Shown here: positions 6,877-13,967 of the stretch, piece by piece
How positions within the stretch are numbered: position 1 is the stretch's first letter
Layout: each line of letters starts with the position of its first letter
DNA from: Rickettsiales bacterium
Lineage (GTDB): Bacteria; Pseudomonadota; Alphaproteobacteria; Rs-D84; CACZYB01
DNA: 17,766 nt
Direction: 5' to 3'
Assembly (NCBI GenBank): GCA_031288035.1
Contig: JAITSG010000083.1
Span: 1-17,766 of the forward strand
The notes under the pieces: model-generated
Told to the model about the DNA's origin: nothing
Databases searched by the model: none
The model's input: only the letters and a program-made list of their open reading frames with translations
Made by a program: the position numbers and the translations under genes

Positions 6877-8157
6877 TCAAAACAGCGTCGGCTCGTCGTC
6901 GCCCTTGCGGGAAACAGCCCTTTTGCGCCCCGCGCTTATCTGCATACGGCCGTCGCCCATCTGTATCTCGGCCGAACCAAGCTCGGCGAGCCTGGAAACG
7001 CTGTCCACCACGCGCCCGCCGTGCCACAGCATAGCATACCCGCGCGACAGGACGTTCGCGAAGTTCAGGCTCCGCAACATCTTTCCCGCGAACGAAAGCC
7101 GGTCGGAAAGGGCGGAATGCCGCGACGAAACGAACGCGCCGACGCGCGCGAAACGATCGTCCACCCTTTGCGACATGTCCTCGACATACGCGGCGGGATT
7201 CTTCACGCGGGCCCACAGGTTCGCGACGGCTAGGCGGAAGCCGTCCGCCCCCTTCGCGACCGCGTTCATGGCCCGAAGCCCTCCTTCGGCTATCTTGCGC
7301 GCCAGCTCGGAGCGAAGCGGTGTGGCGAGCTCGGCCGCCGCGGTGGGCGTGGGCGCGCGAAGGTCGGCGGCGTAGTCCATAAGGGTCGTGTCGGTTTCGT
7401 GCCCGACGGCGCTTATCACCGGGACGGCGGACGAATACGCCGCGCGAACCACGCCCTCGTCGTTGAAGGCCATCAGGTCCTGGAGCGAGCCTCCGCCCCG
7501 GGCGACTATTATCACGTCCGGCGCGGGCGAAAGGCGGTTGAGCAGGGCTATGCCGGCGATTATCTCCGCGGGCGCGCCCTCGCCCTGCACCGCCGAGGGA
7601 GCCACGACCACCCGGCACGGGAAACGGTCGCCGATGCGGTGCAGAATGTCGCGAATCACCGCGCCGGTCTGGCTCGTCACCACGCCTATCGCGCGCGGAA
7701 ACCGCGGAATCGGACGCTTATGCGCCGGATCGAAAATCCCCTCGGCCGCCAAGCGCTTCCTCCTTTCCTCTATAATCTTGAACAGCGCGCCCTCGCCCGC
7801 TATCTCGACCGAGGCCACGGTAAGCTGGTACGAGCTCCGGCCGCCATAGGTCGTGGCGCGGCCGGAAACGACCACCTCGAGGCCCTCCTCTAACTTGACG
7901 TCGATCTTCGTCCATTTCCACAGGACGCAGGCTAGGATGAAATCCTTGCCGCCCGCGGTTTCCTTCAGGTCGAAATACCGCGTGCCGCTCGAATGCAGCT
8001 TGAGCCCGCATATCTCGCCGCGGACGCTTATGTCGCCGAAAGCGCCTTCGACGAGGCCCTTGACCGCCGCCGAGAACTCGGACACGGAAAAGACGGGCCC
8101 CGCCGGTTCCTGTTTTGTTTCACGTGAAACATTTTGCTCCATATCCATTTCCGTCAT
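6877..8157 (-). CDS. xseA: Exodeoxyribonuclease VII large subunit
   Basis: XseA is the catalytic subunit of ExoVII, which degrades single-stranded DNA in both directions together with the small subunit XseB (not in this window). The 426-residue protein has the OB domain (GEICGLKLHSSGTRYFDLKE, ~48-66) and then the catalytic core: IGVVTSQTGAVIRDIL (157-172; most relatives have Pro where Gln163 stands), VIIVARGGGSLQDLMAFND (215-233), VPVISAVGHETDTTLMDYAA (245-264) and APTPTAAAELATP. A long helical C-terminal part follows. The start at 8157 overlaps the tsaD stop as ATGA; later in-frame ATGs at 8148 and 8142 are possible. Codons 9-14 spell VSRET because they contain a perfect parS site (8116-8131); this N-terminal extension precedes the conserved domain. 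Confidence 0.95.
   Translation of the reverse strand: MTEMDMEQNVSRETKQEPAGPVFSVSEFSAAVKGLVEGAFGDISVRGEICGLKLHSSGTRYFDLKETAGGKDFILACVLWKWTKIDVKLEEGLEVVVSGRATTYGGRSSYQLTVASVEIAGEGALFKIIEERRKRLAAEGIFDPAHKRPIPRFPRAIGVVTSQTGAVIRDILHRIGDRFPCRVVVAPSAVQGEGAPAEIIAGIALLNRLSPAPDVIIVARGGGSLQDLMAFNDEGVVRAAYSSAVPVISAVGHETDTTLMDYAADLRAPTPTAAAELATPLRSELARKIAEGGLRAMNAVAKGADGFRLAVANLWARVKNPAAYVEDMSQRVDDRFARVGAFVSSRHSALSDRLSFAGKMLRSLNFANVLSRGYAMLWHGGRVVDSVSRLAELGSAEIQMGDGRMQISAGRKRAVSRKGDDEPTLF
8116..8131. other. parS centromere site (ParB-binding), perfect 16-bp palindrome
   Basis: TGTTTCACGTGAAACA at 8116-8131 is identical on both strands and matches the consensus parS site recognised by chromosomal ParB proteins in most bacterial phyla. 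ParB loads at parS, spreads by CTP-dependent sliding, and with ParA and SMC segregates the origin region. The site lies inside xseA (last base of codon 9 to codon 14), ahead of the conserved domain. Chromosomal parS sites usually cluster near the replication origin, so the window may be origin-proximal. I noticed no second copy. Confidence 0.88.
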
Positions 8158-9146
8158 AGCTCCTCCAGCGGCCAGCGCGGGCGCGGGGAGACGTCGAGCG
8201 GGGACGGGCCGCGCGCGGCGAACTCCATGGCGCCGGCATAGGCTATCATGACGCCGTTGTCCGTGCAGTACTCCGGCGGCGCGGCGAAGAACGGAACGCC
8301 GAACTCGGCCGCTATGCCGGCGAGCGCCGCGCGAATCGCTTTGTTGGCCGCCACCCCGCCAGAGGCGACGAGGGACGAAACCTCCGCTTCGCCGAGCGCC
8401 CTTCTCGCCTTGGCCGCGACCACGTCGACCACGGCCCTTTGGAACGACGCCGCGACGTCCTCCTTTTTCGCCCCGCCCTTCTCCACGGCCAAACGGACCG
8501 CTGTCTTGAGCCCGGAAAACGAGAAGTTCAAATCCTTCGAGCGCAGCAAAGGGCGCGGGAAACCGAACGCCGCCGGATTTCCGGCCTCGGCGTCCCTTTC
8601 CACGAATTTCCCGCCCATATAGTCGTATCCGAGCATCTTGGCGACCTTGTCGAAGCACTCGCCCACCGCGTCGTCGACGGTGGCGCCGAGCAGCCTATAC
8701 CTACCTACGCCAAGGACATGGAGCAGCTGCGTGTGCCCGCCGCTCGCCAAAAAAAGCAGGTACGGGAACTTAAGCCCCGGCTCGAACATCATGGGCATGA
8801 GGGCGTGGGCCTCCAGGTGGTTGACCGCGACGAACGGCTTCTTGAGCGCGAACGCCATGGCCTTGGCAAGATTGAGGCCCACTATCACACCGCCGATGAG
8901 GCCCGGACCGGCGCCGGCCGCGAACAGATCCACGCCTTGCGCGCCCAGCCCGGCGTCGGACAGAGCCCCGGAGACCAGGGCGTCCGCGACCTCGAGGTGC
9001 GCGCGCGAGGCTATCTCGGGCACGACGCCGCCGTACGCGGAATGCAGATCGGACTGCGCGGCCATGCGCCCGGCCAATACCGCGCCGTCCCCGACTATCC
9101 CTACGCCGGTGTCGTCGCAACTGGATTCTATGCCCAATACGATCAT
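8154..9146 (-). CDS. tsaD: tRNA N6-adenosine threonylcarbamoyltransferase TsaD
   Basis: TsaD, working with TsaB and TsaE, transfers threonylcarbamoyl from TC-AMP to A37 of tRNAs reading ANN codons (t6A). The 330-residue protein has the N-terminal ASKHA phosphate loop GIESSCDDTGVGIV, the VVPEIASRAH region, metal ligands His110 and His114 (NHLEAHALM), LFLASGGHTQLL, VDDAVGECFDKVAKMLGY, GGVAANK (263-269), and metal ligand Asp296 in CTDNGVMIAYAG. I chose ATG 9146 because AAGGG lies five bases upstream; an in-frame TTG directly before it is less likely. The stop overlaps the xseA start (ATGA). t6A may matter especially here because AUA, an ANN codon, is very frequent in these genes. Confidence 0.97.
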   Translation of the reverse strand: MIVLGIESSCDDTGVGIVGDGAVLAGRMAAQSDLHSAYGGVVPEIASRAHLEVADALVSGALSDAGLGAQGVDLFAAGAGPGLIGGVIVGLNLAKAMAFALKKPFVAVNHLEAHALMPMMFEPGLKFPYLLFLASGGHTQLLHVLGVGRYRLLGATVDDAVGECFDKVAKMLGYDYMGGKFVERDAEAGNPAAFGFPRPLLRSKDLNFSFSGLKTAVRLAVEKGGAKKEDVAASFQRAVVDVVAAKARRALGEAEVSSLVASGGVAANKAIRAALAGIAAEFGVPFFAAPPEYCTDNGVMIAYAGAMEFAARGPSPLDVSPRPRWPLEEL

Positions 9147-9183
9147 CAAAACCCTTGCATTTCTTCAAAAAAAGTCGTTAACT

Positions 9184-9191
9184 AGTATAAC
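9184..9191. promoter_or_regulatory. Possible overlapping divergent -10 elements between tsaD and the OmpA-like gene
   Basis: The only AT-rich patch between the two starts gives TATAAC on the plus strand (9186-9191), 14 bases before ATG 9206, and TATACT on the minus strand (9189-9184), 37 bases before the tsaD start. Neither has a good -35 at 16-18 bases. Listed as the best candidate for a shared divergent promoter. Confidence 0.3.
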
Positions 9192-9205
9192 GAGGACAAA
9201 GGGGA

Positions 9206-9817
9206 ATGAAAAGACTTTTTTTGGCCGCGATACCGCTTATTTCCGCCTGCGCCACGGCGCCGGAAAAGCCGCGCGCGGAACGGATGGAGGGCGAGGCCAA
9301 CTTCGAGGTGATGAACGCCAAGAGCGTCATAGTCGGCAAGCCCACGCTGGTCAAGCTCGGCATACGGCCCCTCTCCCTCTCCGAGGCGCGGCCGTACATG
9401 AACGAGCTGTTCGCAAAGCTTACCCCGGAGCTCGAGAAAACGAACATAACGTACCAGATGCAGGGCAACGACATAGTCCTCATCATCCAGGCCCACCTGG
9501 CGCTGGACGCGCACGACAACATCCACGACGACATGAAGGGCTCGCTCGACAAGTTCGCCGAAATACTCGCCGCGGAAAGGCGCAACTTCGTCGAATTCCA
9601 GGGGCACACCTCGTCCGTGGGCGGCAAGGGCGCGAACCAGATAAAGTCTATGATGATGGCGCAGAAGCTGGCCGACTATTTCATGGACAGGGGCGTGAGC
9701 CCGCACCGCGTGTTCATAAACGGCATGGGGGAATCGCGCTGGATTTCCGACAACAGGACGCGCGAGGGACGCCTGCTGAACACAAGGATAGAGGTAAGAA
9801 TAACGCCGCTGATATGA
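9206..9817 (+). CDS. OmpA-like domain lipoprotein
   Basis: A 203-residue protein with the short lipoprotein signal MKRLFLAAIPLISAC (lipobox ISAC, Cys15). After a ~100-residue region with no known motif, the C-terminus is an OmpA/Pal-type domain: FVEFQGHTSSVGG (128-140), LADYFMDRGVSPHRVFINGMGE, and NRTREGRLLNTRIEV. Such domains normally grip peptidoglycan diaminopimelate with an Asp in GHTD and an Arg 15 residues later. Here these are Ser136 and Met151, so canonical binding is doubtful, although the later Arg194 is kept. AAGGGG/GAGG precedes the start. A second small envelope gene follows after 13 bases, probably in the same transcript. Outer-membrane location is inferred from the lipobox. Confidence 0.85.
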   Translation: MKRLFLAAIPLISACATAPEKPRAERMEGEANFEVMNAKSVIVGKPTLVKLGIRPLSLSEARPYMNELFAKLTPELEKTNITYQMQGNDIVLIIQAHLALDAHDNIHDDMKGSLDKFAEILAAERRNFVEFQGHTSSVGGKGANQIKSMMMAQKLADYFMDRGVSPHRVFINGMGESRWISDNRTREGRLLNTRIEVRITPLI

Positions 9818-9830
9818 AGAGGGGAACAAC

Positions 9831-10208
9831 ATGAAGAAACTATCGCCGATACTGCTGTGCGCCGCCGCCTGCGCCCTTATCGAAACGCGCACGGCGCAGA
9901 CGTTCTATACGCCTATAAAAAACGACGGCTCGGTCAGCGCAGAGGAAATAGGCGACAGGATATTCAAGTCGGCGGAAAGATCCGGATGGAACCCGCGGCG
10001 AGACGGCAAAGGGCGCATAATCGCCACGCACACCGAGGACAGGCGCGAGGTCCGCGTCGCGATAACGTACACCGACAGATACTACACCATAGAATACAAG
10101 GCCAGCTTCGGCATGGACTACGACGAGAAATTCCGCACCGCGAACGCCGACTACAACGAATGGGTCGGCTTCCTGAACCACACCATAGCGGGCGACATGG
10201 AGGACTAG
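9831..10208 (+). CDS. Small secreted protein of a widespread uncharacterised periplasmic family
   Basis: A 125-residue protein with an N-terminal export signal (MKKLSPILLCAAACALIE). An AAAC motif could be a weak lipobox at Cys14; otherwise cleavage after Ala22 is possible. The body follows a pattern I know from small periplasmic proteins of unknown function: helix with SGWNP, GRIIAT strand, VAITYTDRYYTIEYKAS, an Asp-Tyr turn, and a closing helix YNEWVGFLNHTI. GAGGGG lies six bases before the ATG. It probably shares a transcript with the OmpA-like lipoprotein. Its TAG stop lies within the four bases CTAG (10205-10208), which also provide the comEC stop on the other strand. Function unknown. 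Confidence 0.8.
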   Translation: MKKLSPILLCAAACALIETRTAQTFYTPIKNDGSVSAEEIGDRIFKSAERSGWNPRRDGKGRIIATHTEDRREVRVAITYTDRYYTIEYKASFGMDYDEKFRTANADYNEWVGFLNHTIAGDMED

Positions 10209-12025
10209 TTCCACCTCCGGCGGCCGGTCCAGCCTTCCACGCGCGCGGAGCGGACGCCGTCTTTGGATATATAGAACTCCCCGCCGTAGCGGCTCGGGCT
10301 CCTTCGCAGGCCGAACCTGCGCCCGTTTATCACGAATTCGCGCCTCGACGTTTCCCGCACCTCCATAGCGCCAACCTTCTTCGCCCATGACTCGACCGTT
10401 ATCCTGTCCGGGCGAAACCGCGACAGGTTTGAAACCAGAAGCGCGCTCCCGCTCTTTACTCCCCACAGCGTCCCGTACCTGTCCACGAACGCATCCGGCA
10501 CGGGAGAGAACAGCCAAAGGGCCACGCCCGCCGCAACCACCGGAATTCCGACAAGCTTCCGCCAGAACAGAACCATGAGGATTCCACTCAGTATCACGAG
10601 AAGCTGGAGCGTGTCCATGGAATGTACGGGGATGCTCGCATACGGGAGCGCGGCTATCTTCGCGGCAATAACGCCTATCGCGTCCAGGGCCAGGCCGGCA
10701 ACCCTTAAAAACACTCCGTCAAGGCCCAACGGCATAAGCAAGAACGAGGCGATTATGCACGGCATCACCACCGCGGAGGCCAGCGGCAGCGCGACCAGGT
10801 TGCCGAGTATCCCGTAAGGCTGCACCGCGTTGAAGCTATACACGACGAACGGCATTATCGAAAGGCCCACCAGCCCGGACACCAGGGCGTTCGCGACGAG
10901 CGCATTGGCCAACCTGCTCTTCGTCATCCACCTGCCGCGGCCGTCGTATATCCTTATCAGGACTATTATCGCCATGAACGACATCTGGAAACCCGGGTTC
11001 AGCAGGCCCTCCGGCCACACGAGCAGCATGCCGGCCATGGCGGCGGACACGAAGCGCATGGACAGCGGATTCCTGTCCATCATCACCGCGGCCATAGCCA
11101 TGGACGTCATTATGAACGACCTTACCGCCGGAAGGCGCGAGCCGGACAAGACCATATAGAAGAACATCGCGAACACCGACGCGGCCGCGGAAACCTTCTT
11201 CGCGTCCACATGCGCGCAAAACGGAGCCAGCGCGAAAACGAAACGGACGAGCAGGAATATCAGGCCCGCCACCACGCCCATATGGAATCCGGATATAGAT
11301 ATCATGTGCGATATCCCGGCGGCTTTGTACGACTCGTCCACCTTCCTGTCAACCGCGTATATGTCGCCGGTCATCATGGAGACCAGGACCCCGCCAGACG
11401 GGCCGGGCACGACGTCCAGCACACGGGCGCTTATGCGGTCGCGCATGCCCATAAACCGGGAACGAAGCGAAGGCGCGGGCTGAGGCCCGTCGTATTCCCA
11501 CCGCTCGAACGCCCGGCCGCTCGCCGACAGGCCGTGGAAGTACGAATACCTTCCAAAATCGAACGCGCCCGCGGCCGCCGGAGGAAACGGAGGAAGCAGC
11601 GCCGCCTTAAGCCTTATCCTCGCGCCGACCGGCGGGGCGCCGAAAGACTTGTCCCAGCGGATGCGGACCGCCGAGAATTCGGGATATCCGGCCAGGTCCT
11701 CGAGCCTTACCCGGTAACCGTCGGACATGCGCTCGACAGCCGCAACGCGGGCCGAAACGACGGCGTCGCGGATCTTTGCCGGCGGAAATTTCGTGTCGAG
11801 GATTGCGGCCTTCGCGCATGCCGCCGCGAAACCCAGCGAGAACAGGAAAACGGCCGCCAGAACCTTACGGAAACGCGCGAATCTCTTGATGAACGGGAAC
11901 GGCGCGGAGAGGAAAAGCGCGCAGAGCGCAATCCACAGCGGCGGCTCGATTGGCAGCCAGAAATAAAAACCTACGCCCAGGGCTATGAACAGCGGGATAA
12001 ACATGGCATGCCATACACTGCGCAT
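10205..12025 (-). CDS. comEC: ComEC/Rec2 DNA-uptake channel, without metallo-beta-lactamase domain
   Basis: ComEC forms the inner-membrane channel that brings single-stranded DNA into the cytoplasm in natural transformation. The 606-residue protein begins with two or three membrane helices (~8-70), then a soluble OB-like domain (~85-175; AVVSARVAAVERM, GARIRLKA). The competence domain follows with its hallmarks MMTGDIYAVD (217-226), AGISHMISISGFHMG (236-250), GSRLPAVRS (295-303) and NPGFQMSF (343-350), and about eight more helices. A short soluble tail (~510-606) has none of the HxHxDH zinc-ligand motifs of the nuclease domain found in Bacillus-type proteins; alphaproteobacterial forms commonly lack it too. 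Its nearest strong Shine-Dalgarno is 15 bases upstream and better placed for a small overlapping ORF. An 83-base gap separates it from dut. Confidence 0.93.
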   Translation of the reverse strand: MRSVWHAMFIPLFIALGVGFYFWLPIEPPLWIALCALFLSAPFPFIKRFARFRKVLAAVFLFSLGFAAACAKAAILDTKFPPAKIRDAVVSARVAAVERMSDGYRVRLEDLAGYPEFSAVRIRWDKSFGAPPVGARIRLKAALLPPFPPAAAGAFDFGRYSYFHGLSASGRAFERWEYDGPQPAPSLRSRFMGMRDRISARVLDVVPGPSGGVLVSMMTGDIYAVDRKVDESYKAAGISHMISISGFHMGVVAGLIFLLVRFVFALAPFCAHVDAKKVSAAASVFAMFFYMVLSGSRLPAVRSFIMTSMAMAAVMMDRNPLSMRFVSAAMAGMLLVWPEGLLNPGFQMSFMAIIVLIRIYDGRGRWMTKSRLANALVANALVSGLVGLSIMPFVVYSFNAVQPYGILGNLVALPLASAVVMPCIIASFLLMPLGLDGVFLRVAGLALDAIGVIAAKIAALPYASIPVHSMDTLQLLVILSGILMVLFWRKLVGIPVVAAGVALWLFSPVPDAFVDRYGTLWGVKSGSALLVSNLSRFRPDRITVESWAKKVGAMEVRETSRREFVINGRRFGLRRSPSRYGGEFYISKDGVRSARVEGWTGRRRWN

Positions 12026-12033
12026 TCTGTCAT
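11983..12033 (-). CDS. Possible 16-codon upstream ORF overlapping the comEC start
   Basis: The strong Shine-Dalgarno AAGGAGG (12047-12041) lies seven bases before an ATG at 12033, which opens a 16-residue reading frame (MTECAVYGMPCLSRCS) in a different frame from comEC and ends with TAG inside comEC. The comEC ATG (12025) is 15 bases from the same Shine-Dalgarno, an unfavourable distance. Translation of the small ORF could compete with or feed into comEC translation. It may equally be a chance ORF with comEC using a long spacer. Confidence 0.3.
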   Translation of the reverse strand: MTECAVYGMPCLSRCS

Positions 12034-12108
12034 TTCCGGGCCTCCTTCCGTTGTCTGCGCCCGCGATGGAACGACGAGCGCCCCGCCGCGTAAACGACGG
12101 GTGGAAAA

Positions 12109-12573
12109 CTATTCCCCGGTGCTTCCGAAACCGCCGGCGCCGCGCGACGTGGATTCGAAACCGTCCAGGCTTCCGACCTCCTCGAATTCGGCCCTATACA
12201 CGGGCTCTATCACGATCTGGCCTATCTTCGCCCCGCGCCCTATCCGGTACGGCGCGCCGGAAGCGTTGAGCAGAAGCATCGAAACCTCGCCGGTGTAGCC
12301 ATTGTCGACCGTGCCTATGCCGTTCGGCATAATTATCCCCTTCATGCCGGAGCCGGACCTGTTGCGAACCGTGCAGCCGTAGCCCGGCTCCAGCTGCAGA
12401 CAGAAGCCGAGCGGTATCCGCGCGCGCTCCATGGGAGCCAGAATCACGCCGTCATCCGGCACGCATGCGCGCACATCGAATCCGGAATCCGTGTCGTGGG
12501 CATAGGAAAGCGGACCCCACGCCGCGCGGTCGTAGTGCGGCAGGTAGAGTATCTTGGCGCGTATCTTTTTCAT
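12109..12573 (-). CDS. dut: dUTP diphosphatase (trimeric dUTPase)
   Basis: Dut hydrolyses dUTP to dUMP and pyrophosphate, keeping uracil out of DNA and supplying dUMP for thymidylate. All five motifs of the trimeric family are present in 154 residues: I DSGFDVRA (29-36), II RNRSGSGMKG (70-79), III GTVDNGYTGEV with catalytic Asp90 and Tyr93, IV RGAKIGQIVI (113-122), and the P-loop-like V GGFGSTG (147-153). The start 12573 is supported by AAGGGGAT five bases upstream and by its ATGA overlap with the 89-residue gene before it. The frame runs open farther upstream but that part overlaps the neighbour. The partner genes are unusual: dut more often sits beside coaBC or lipid A genes. A 7-bp hairpin without U-tract lies just after the stop. 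Confidence 0.97.
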   Translation of the reverse strand: MKKIRAKILYLPHYDRAAWGPLSYAHDTDSGFDVRACVPDDGVILAPMERARIPLGFCLQLEPGYGCTVRNRSGSGMKGIIMPNGIGTVDNGYTGEVSMLLLNASGAPYRIGRGAKIGQIVIEPVYRAEFEEVGSLDGFESTSRGAGGFGSTGE

Positions 12574-12839
12574 CGCGATCCCCTTGCGGCGGCATGCTTC
12601 CCGGCGGCCTCCCCGGCCCTCATTTCGCGGGCCCGGCGGACATAGCCCTCTATCTCGGCGTCCTCTTCCTTCTTCACCATCCTGCACGCATCCCAAAACG
12701 ATGTGAAATTGAGGCGCAGTATCGCTTCCTCCAGCTTATACTGACAATTCTCCGAGAAGCGCCTAGCAAGCTCTGCCACGGTCTTGATGTCGCGCAGATA
12801 TTCCTTGGTCTTCTTATTTATGTCTACGAATTGCTTCAT
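12570..12839 (-). CDS. Small hypothetical protein coupled to dut
   Basis: An 89-residue protein I do not recognise. It is soluble and probably all helical: N-terminal MKQFVDINKKTKEYLRDI, a middle helix FSENCQYKLEEAILRLNF, WDACRMVKKEED, and a basic Ala/Arg-rich tail ending AARGSR. There is no signal peptide or membrane segment. Its start overlaps the preceding gene's stop by one base (TAATG) and its stop overlaps the dut start (ATGA), so it is locked between two coupled genes; that linkage is the main evidence that it is real. The GC-rich tail codons agree with the window's codon style. Function unknown. Confidence 0.75.
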   Translation of the reverse strand: MKQFVDINKKTKEYLRDIKTVAELARRFSENCQYKLEEAILRLNFTSFWDACRMVKKEEDAEIEGYVRRAREMRAGEAAGKHAAARGSR

Positions 12840-13444
12840 TACTCTATGCAGCAGTCGACGGCCTTTTTCACCACGTCCCTAAGGCGGGACATGACGCCGC
12901 CCCCCTCCTTTTTCCCCTCCGCCGCGGCCGGCTTCCCGTCCTCCGCCCCGCCGGAGATGTTGGCCACGCGGCCGGCGATCCTCTGCGCCGCGGCGGAATC
13001 GTCCTTTATCCATTCCACGTCCGAAAGGTTGACCGCGCCCATGTTGAGCCCCCAGAACAGGCAATAGAGGTCGTACGACTTGTCGAACAGATCGTACGCG
13101 CCCTCGGGATCACCCTTGGACTGCTGCTTGGTCGCGACCTCCATGAGGCGCATGGAGGCGGACAGAAGATGCTTCGATATGCACCAGACCTCGCCCTCGG
13201 GCTTGGATATTATCTTCTGGAGCAGTTTTTTCCTGAGCTCCCGCACCTCCTCTATGAAATCGTAATACGACGTCTTGCCCGTCTTCGCCCCGGTGAACGC
13301 CAGGTGCTCCTCTATCGCGATAAGGTTCATTATGCCCACGGACAGGTCCTGGTCCGAGGACAGGTCCTTCGGATCGGCCTTCTTCATACGGTCGAGGCGC
13401 TCTACGAATTCCTTAAGGTTCTGTTCCTTGCTGTTCTTTGCCAT
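12839..13444 (-). CDS. Hypothetical helical protein with conserved-looking Glu/His/Cys residues
   Basis: A 201-residue soluble protein of unknown function. Residues 6-135 look like a helical bundle: LKEFVERLDRMKKADPKDLS, DQDLSVGIMNLIAIEEHLAF (33-50), YYDFIEEVRELRKKLLQKII, EVWCISKHLLSASMRLMEV (85-103), and a Tyr/Trp-rich helix to WGLN. Glu45, Glu46, His47, Cys88 and His92 could form a metal or redox site. A disordered Gly/Ala/Lys linker (~163-184) leads to a short helix ending CC near the C-terminus. The pattern reminds me of small uncharacterised proteins seen often in candidate-phylum (CPR/Patescibacteria) genomes; I cannot verify that here. AAAGGTGG precedes the ATG. It heads the run 12839-dut-comEC. 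Confidence 0.8.
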   Translation of the reverse strand: MAKNSKEQNLKEFVERLDRMKKADPKDLSSDQDLSVGIMNLIAIEEHLAFTGAKTGKTSYYDFIEEVRELRKKLLQKIISKPEGEVWCISKHLLSASMRLMEVATKQQSKGDPEGAYDLFDKSYDLYCLFWGLNMGAVNLSDVEWIKDDSAAAQRIAGRVANISGGAEDGKPAAAEGKKEGGGVMSRLRDVVKKAVDCCIE

Positions 13445-13467
13445 AATGCCACCTTTCGTCTTAAATT

Positions 13468-13503
13468 AAAAACAGGGGAGGAGGCGCACACGCCCCCGTC
13501 CCC
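13468..13503 (-). terminator. Intrinsic terminator after the two-membrane-protein operon
   Basis: On the minus strand, bases 13503-13491 pair with 13486-13475: a 12-bp GC stem with one bulged base (13498) and a four-base TGTG loop, followed after two bases by TTTTT (13472-13468). This is a clear Rho-independent terminator, 24 bases past the stop of the gene at 13527. It separates that operon from the 201-residue gene, whose own promoter I could not define. Confidence 0.82.
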
Positions 13504-13526
13504 CTCGAATGCAGGCCGCCGGCCCG

Positions 13527-13937
13527 CTACCTCCTGCGCACAAAGTCGGAAACGAGCTTTATCGCATACAGGGCCAGATAGACCGAAAGGACGCTGACGT
13601 ACGGAAGCGTCTCGCCGCCGGTGAACAGCACCTTGCCGGACAACATCGTGAACTTCAAAAACGCGAAGCACATGTTCGGCGCGACCACGCCCTCGACGCG
13701 CGCCGCGCGGCACGACATCATCCCGAACGTCGAAATTATGAACACCAGCCCTATCACGGCCAGTATCACAAGCAGGCCCACGCCCCACTCTTTCGCCGTA
13801 AAGCGGACGAACGGGTCGAACCGCGACGCCGCGCGTCCCCCAGCTGCCGCCGGACGGGCGGAAACGGCCGGGCGAACGCCAGCGCGCGGAGCCGGACGCC
13901 CTGCCGGTTTCCTTGTTCTCTTTGCTATCTTTGCCAT
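13527..13937 (-). CDS. Hypothetical two-helix membrane protein with a basic Pro/Ala-rich N-terminus
   Basis: A 136-residue protein I do not recognise. Residues 1-39 are a disordered, strongly basic Ala/Pro/Arg segment, probably cytoplasmic. Predicted membrane helices are at ~51-71 (GVGLLVILAVIGLVFIIS) and ~113-131 (VSVLSVYLALYAIKLV). The ~40-residue loop between them holds Cys76 and Cys90 and would face the periplasm under the positive-inside rule. The C-terminus is basic (FVRRR). A perfect AAGGAGG Shine-Dalgarno lies five bases before the ATG. It follows the CPVC membrane gene by 30 bases and is ended by a strong terminator, so the two form a closed operon. Function unknown. Confidence 0.82.
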   Translation of the reverse strand: MAKIAKRTRKPAGRPAPRAGVRPAVSARPAAAGGRAASRFDPFVRFTAKEWGVGLLVILAVIGLVFIISTFGMMSCRAARVEGVVAPNMCFAFLKFTMLSGKVLFTGGETLPYVSVLSVYLALYAIKLVSDFVRRR

Positions 13938-13967
13938 TTTATCCTCCTTGGTTTTATGGTCAAAACG

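Noticed and set aside
9177..9191. Near-palindrome GTTAACTAGTATAAC between tsaD and the OmpA-like gene as an operator
   Set aside because: The two arms are offset by one base and the similarity is explained by overlapping AT-rich -10 elements.
12060..12108. 7-bp hairpin after the dut stop as a terminator
   Set aside because: One wobble pair and no U-tract on the transcribed side; comEC follows closely and probably needs read-through.
13005..13020. TTTATCCATT as a DnaA box, given the parS site nearby
   Set aside because: Two or more mismatches to TTATNCACA and no cluster of similar boxes.
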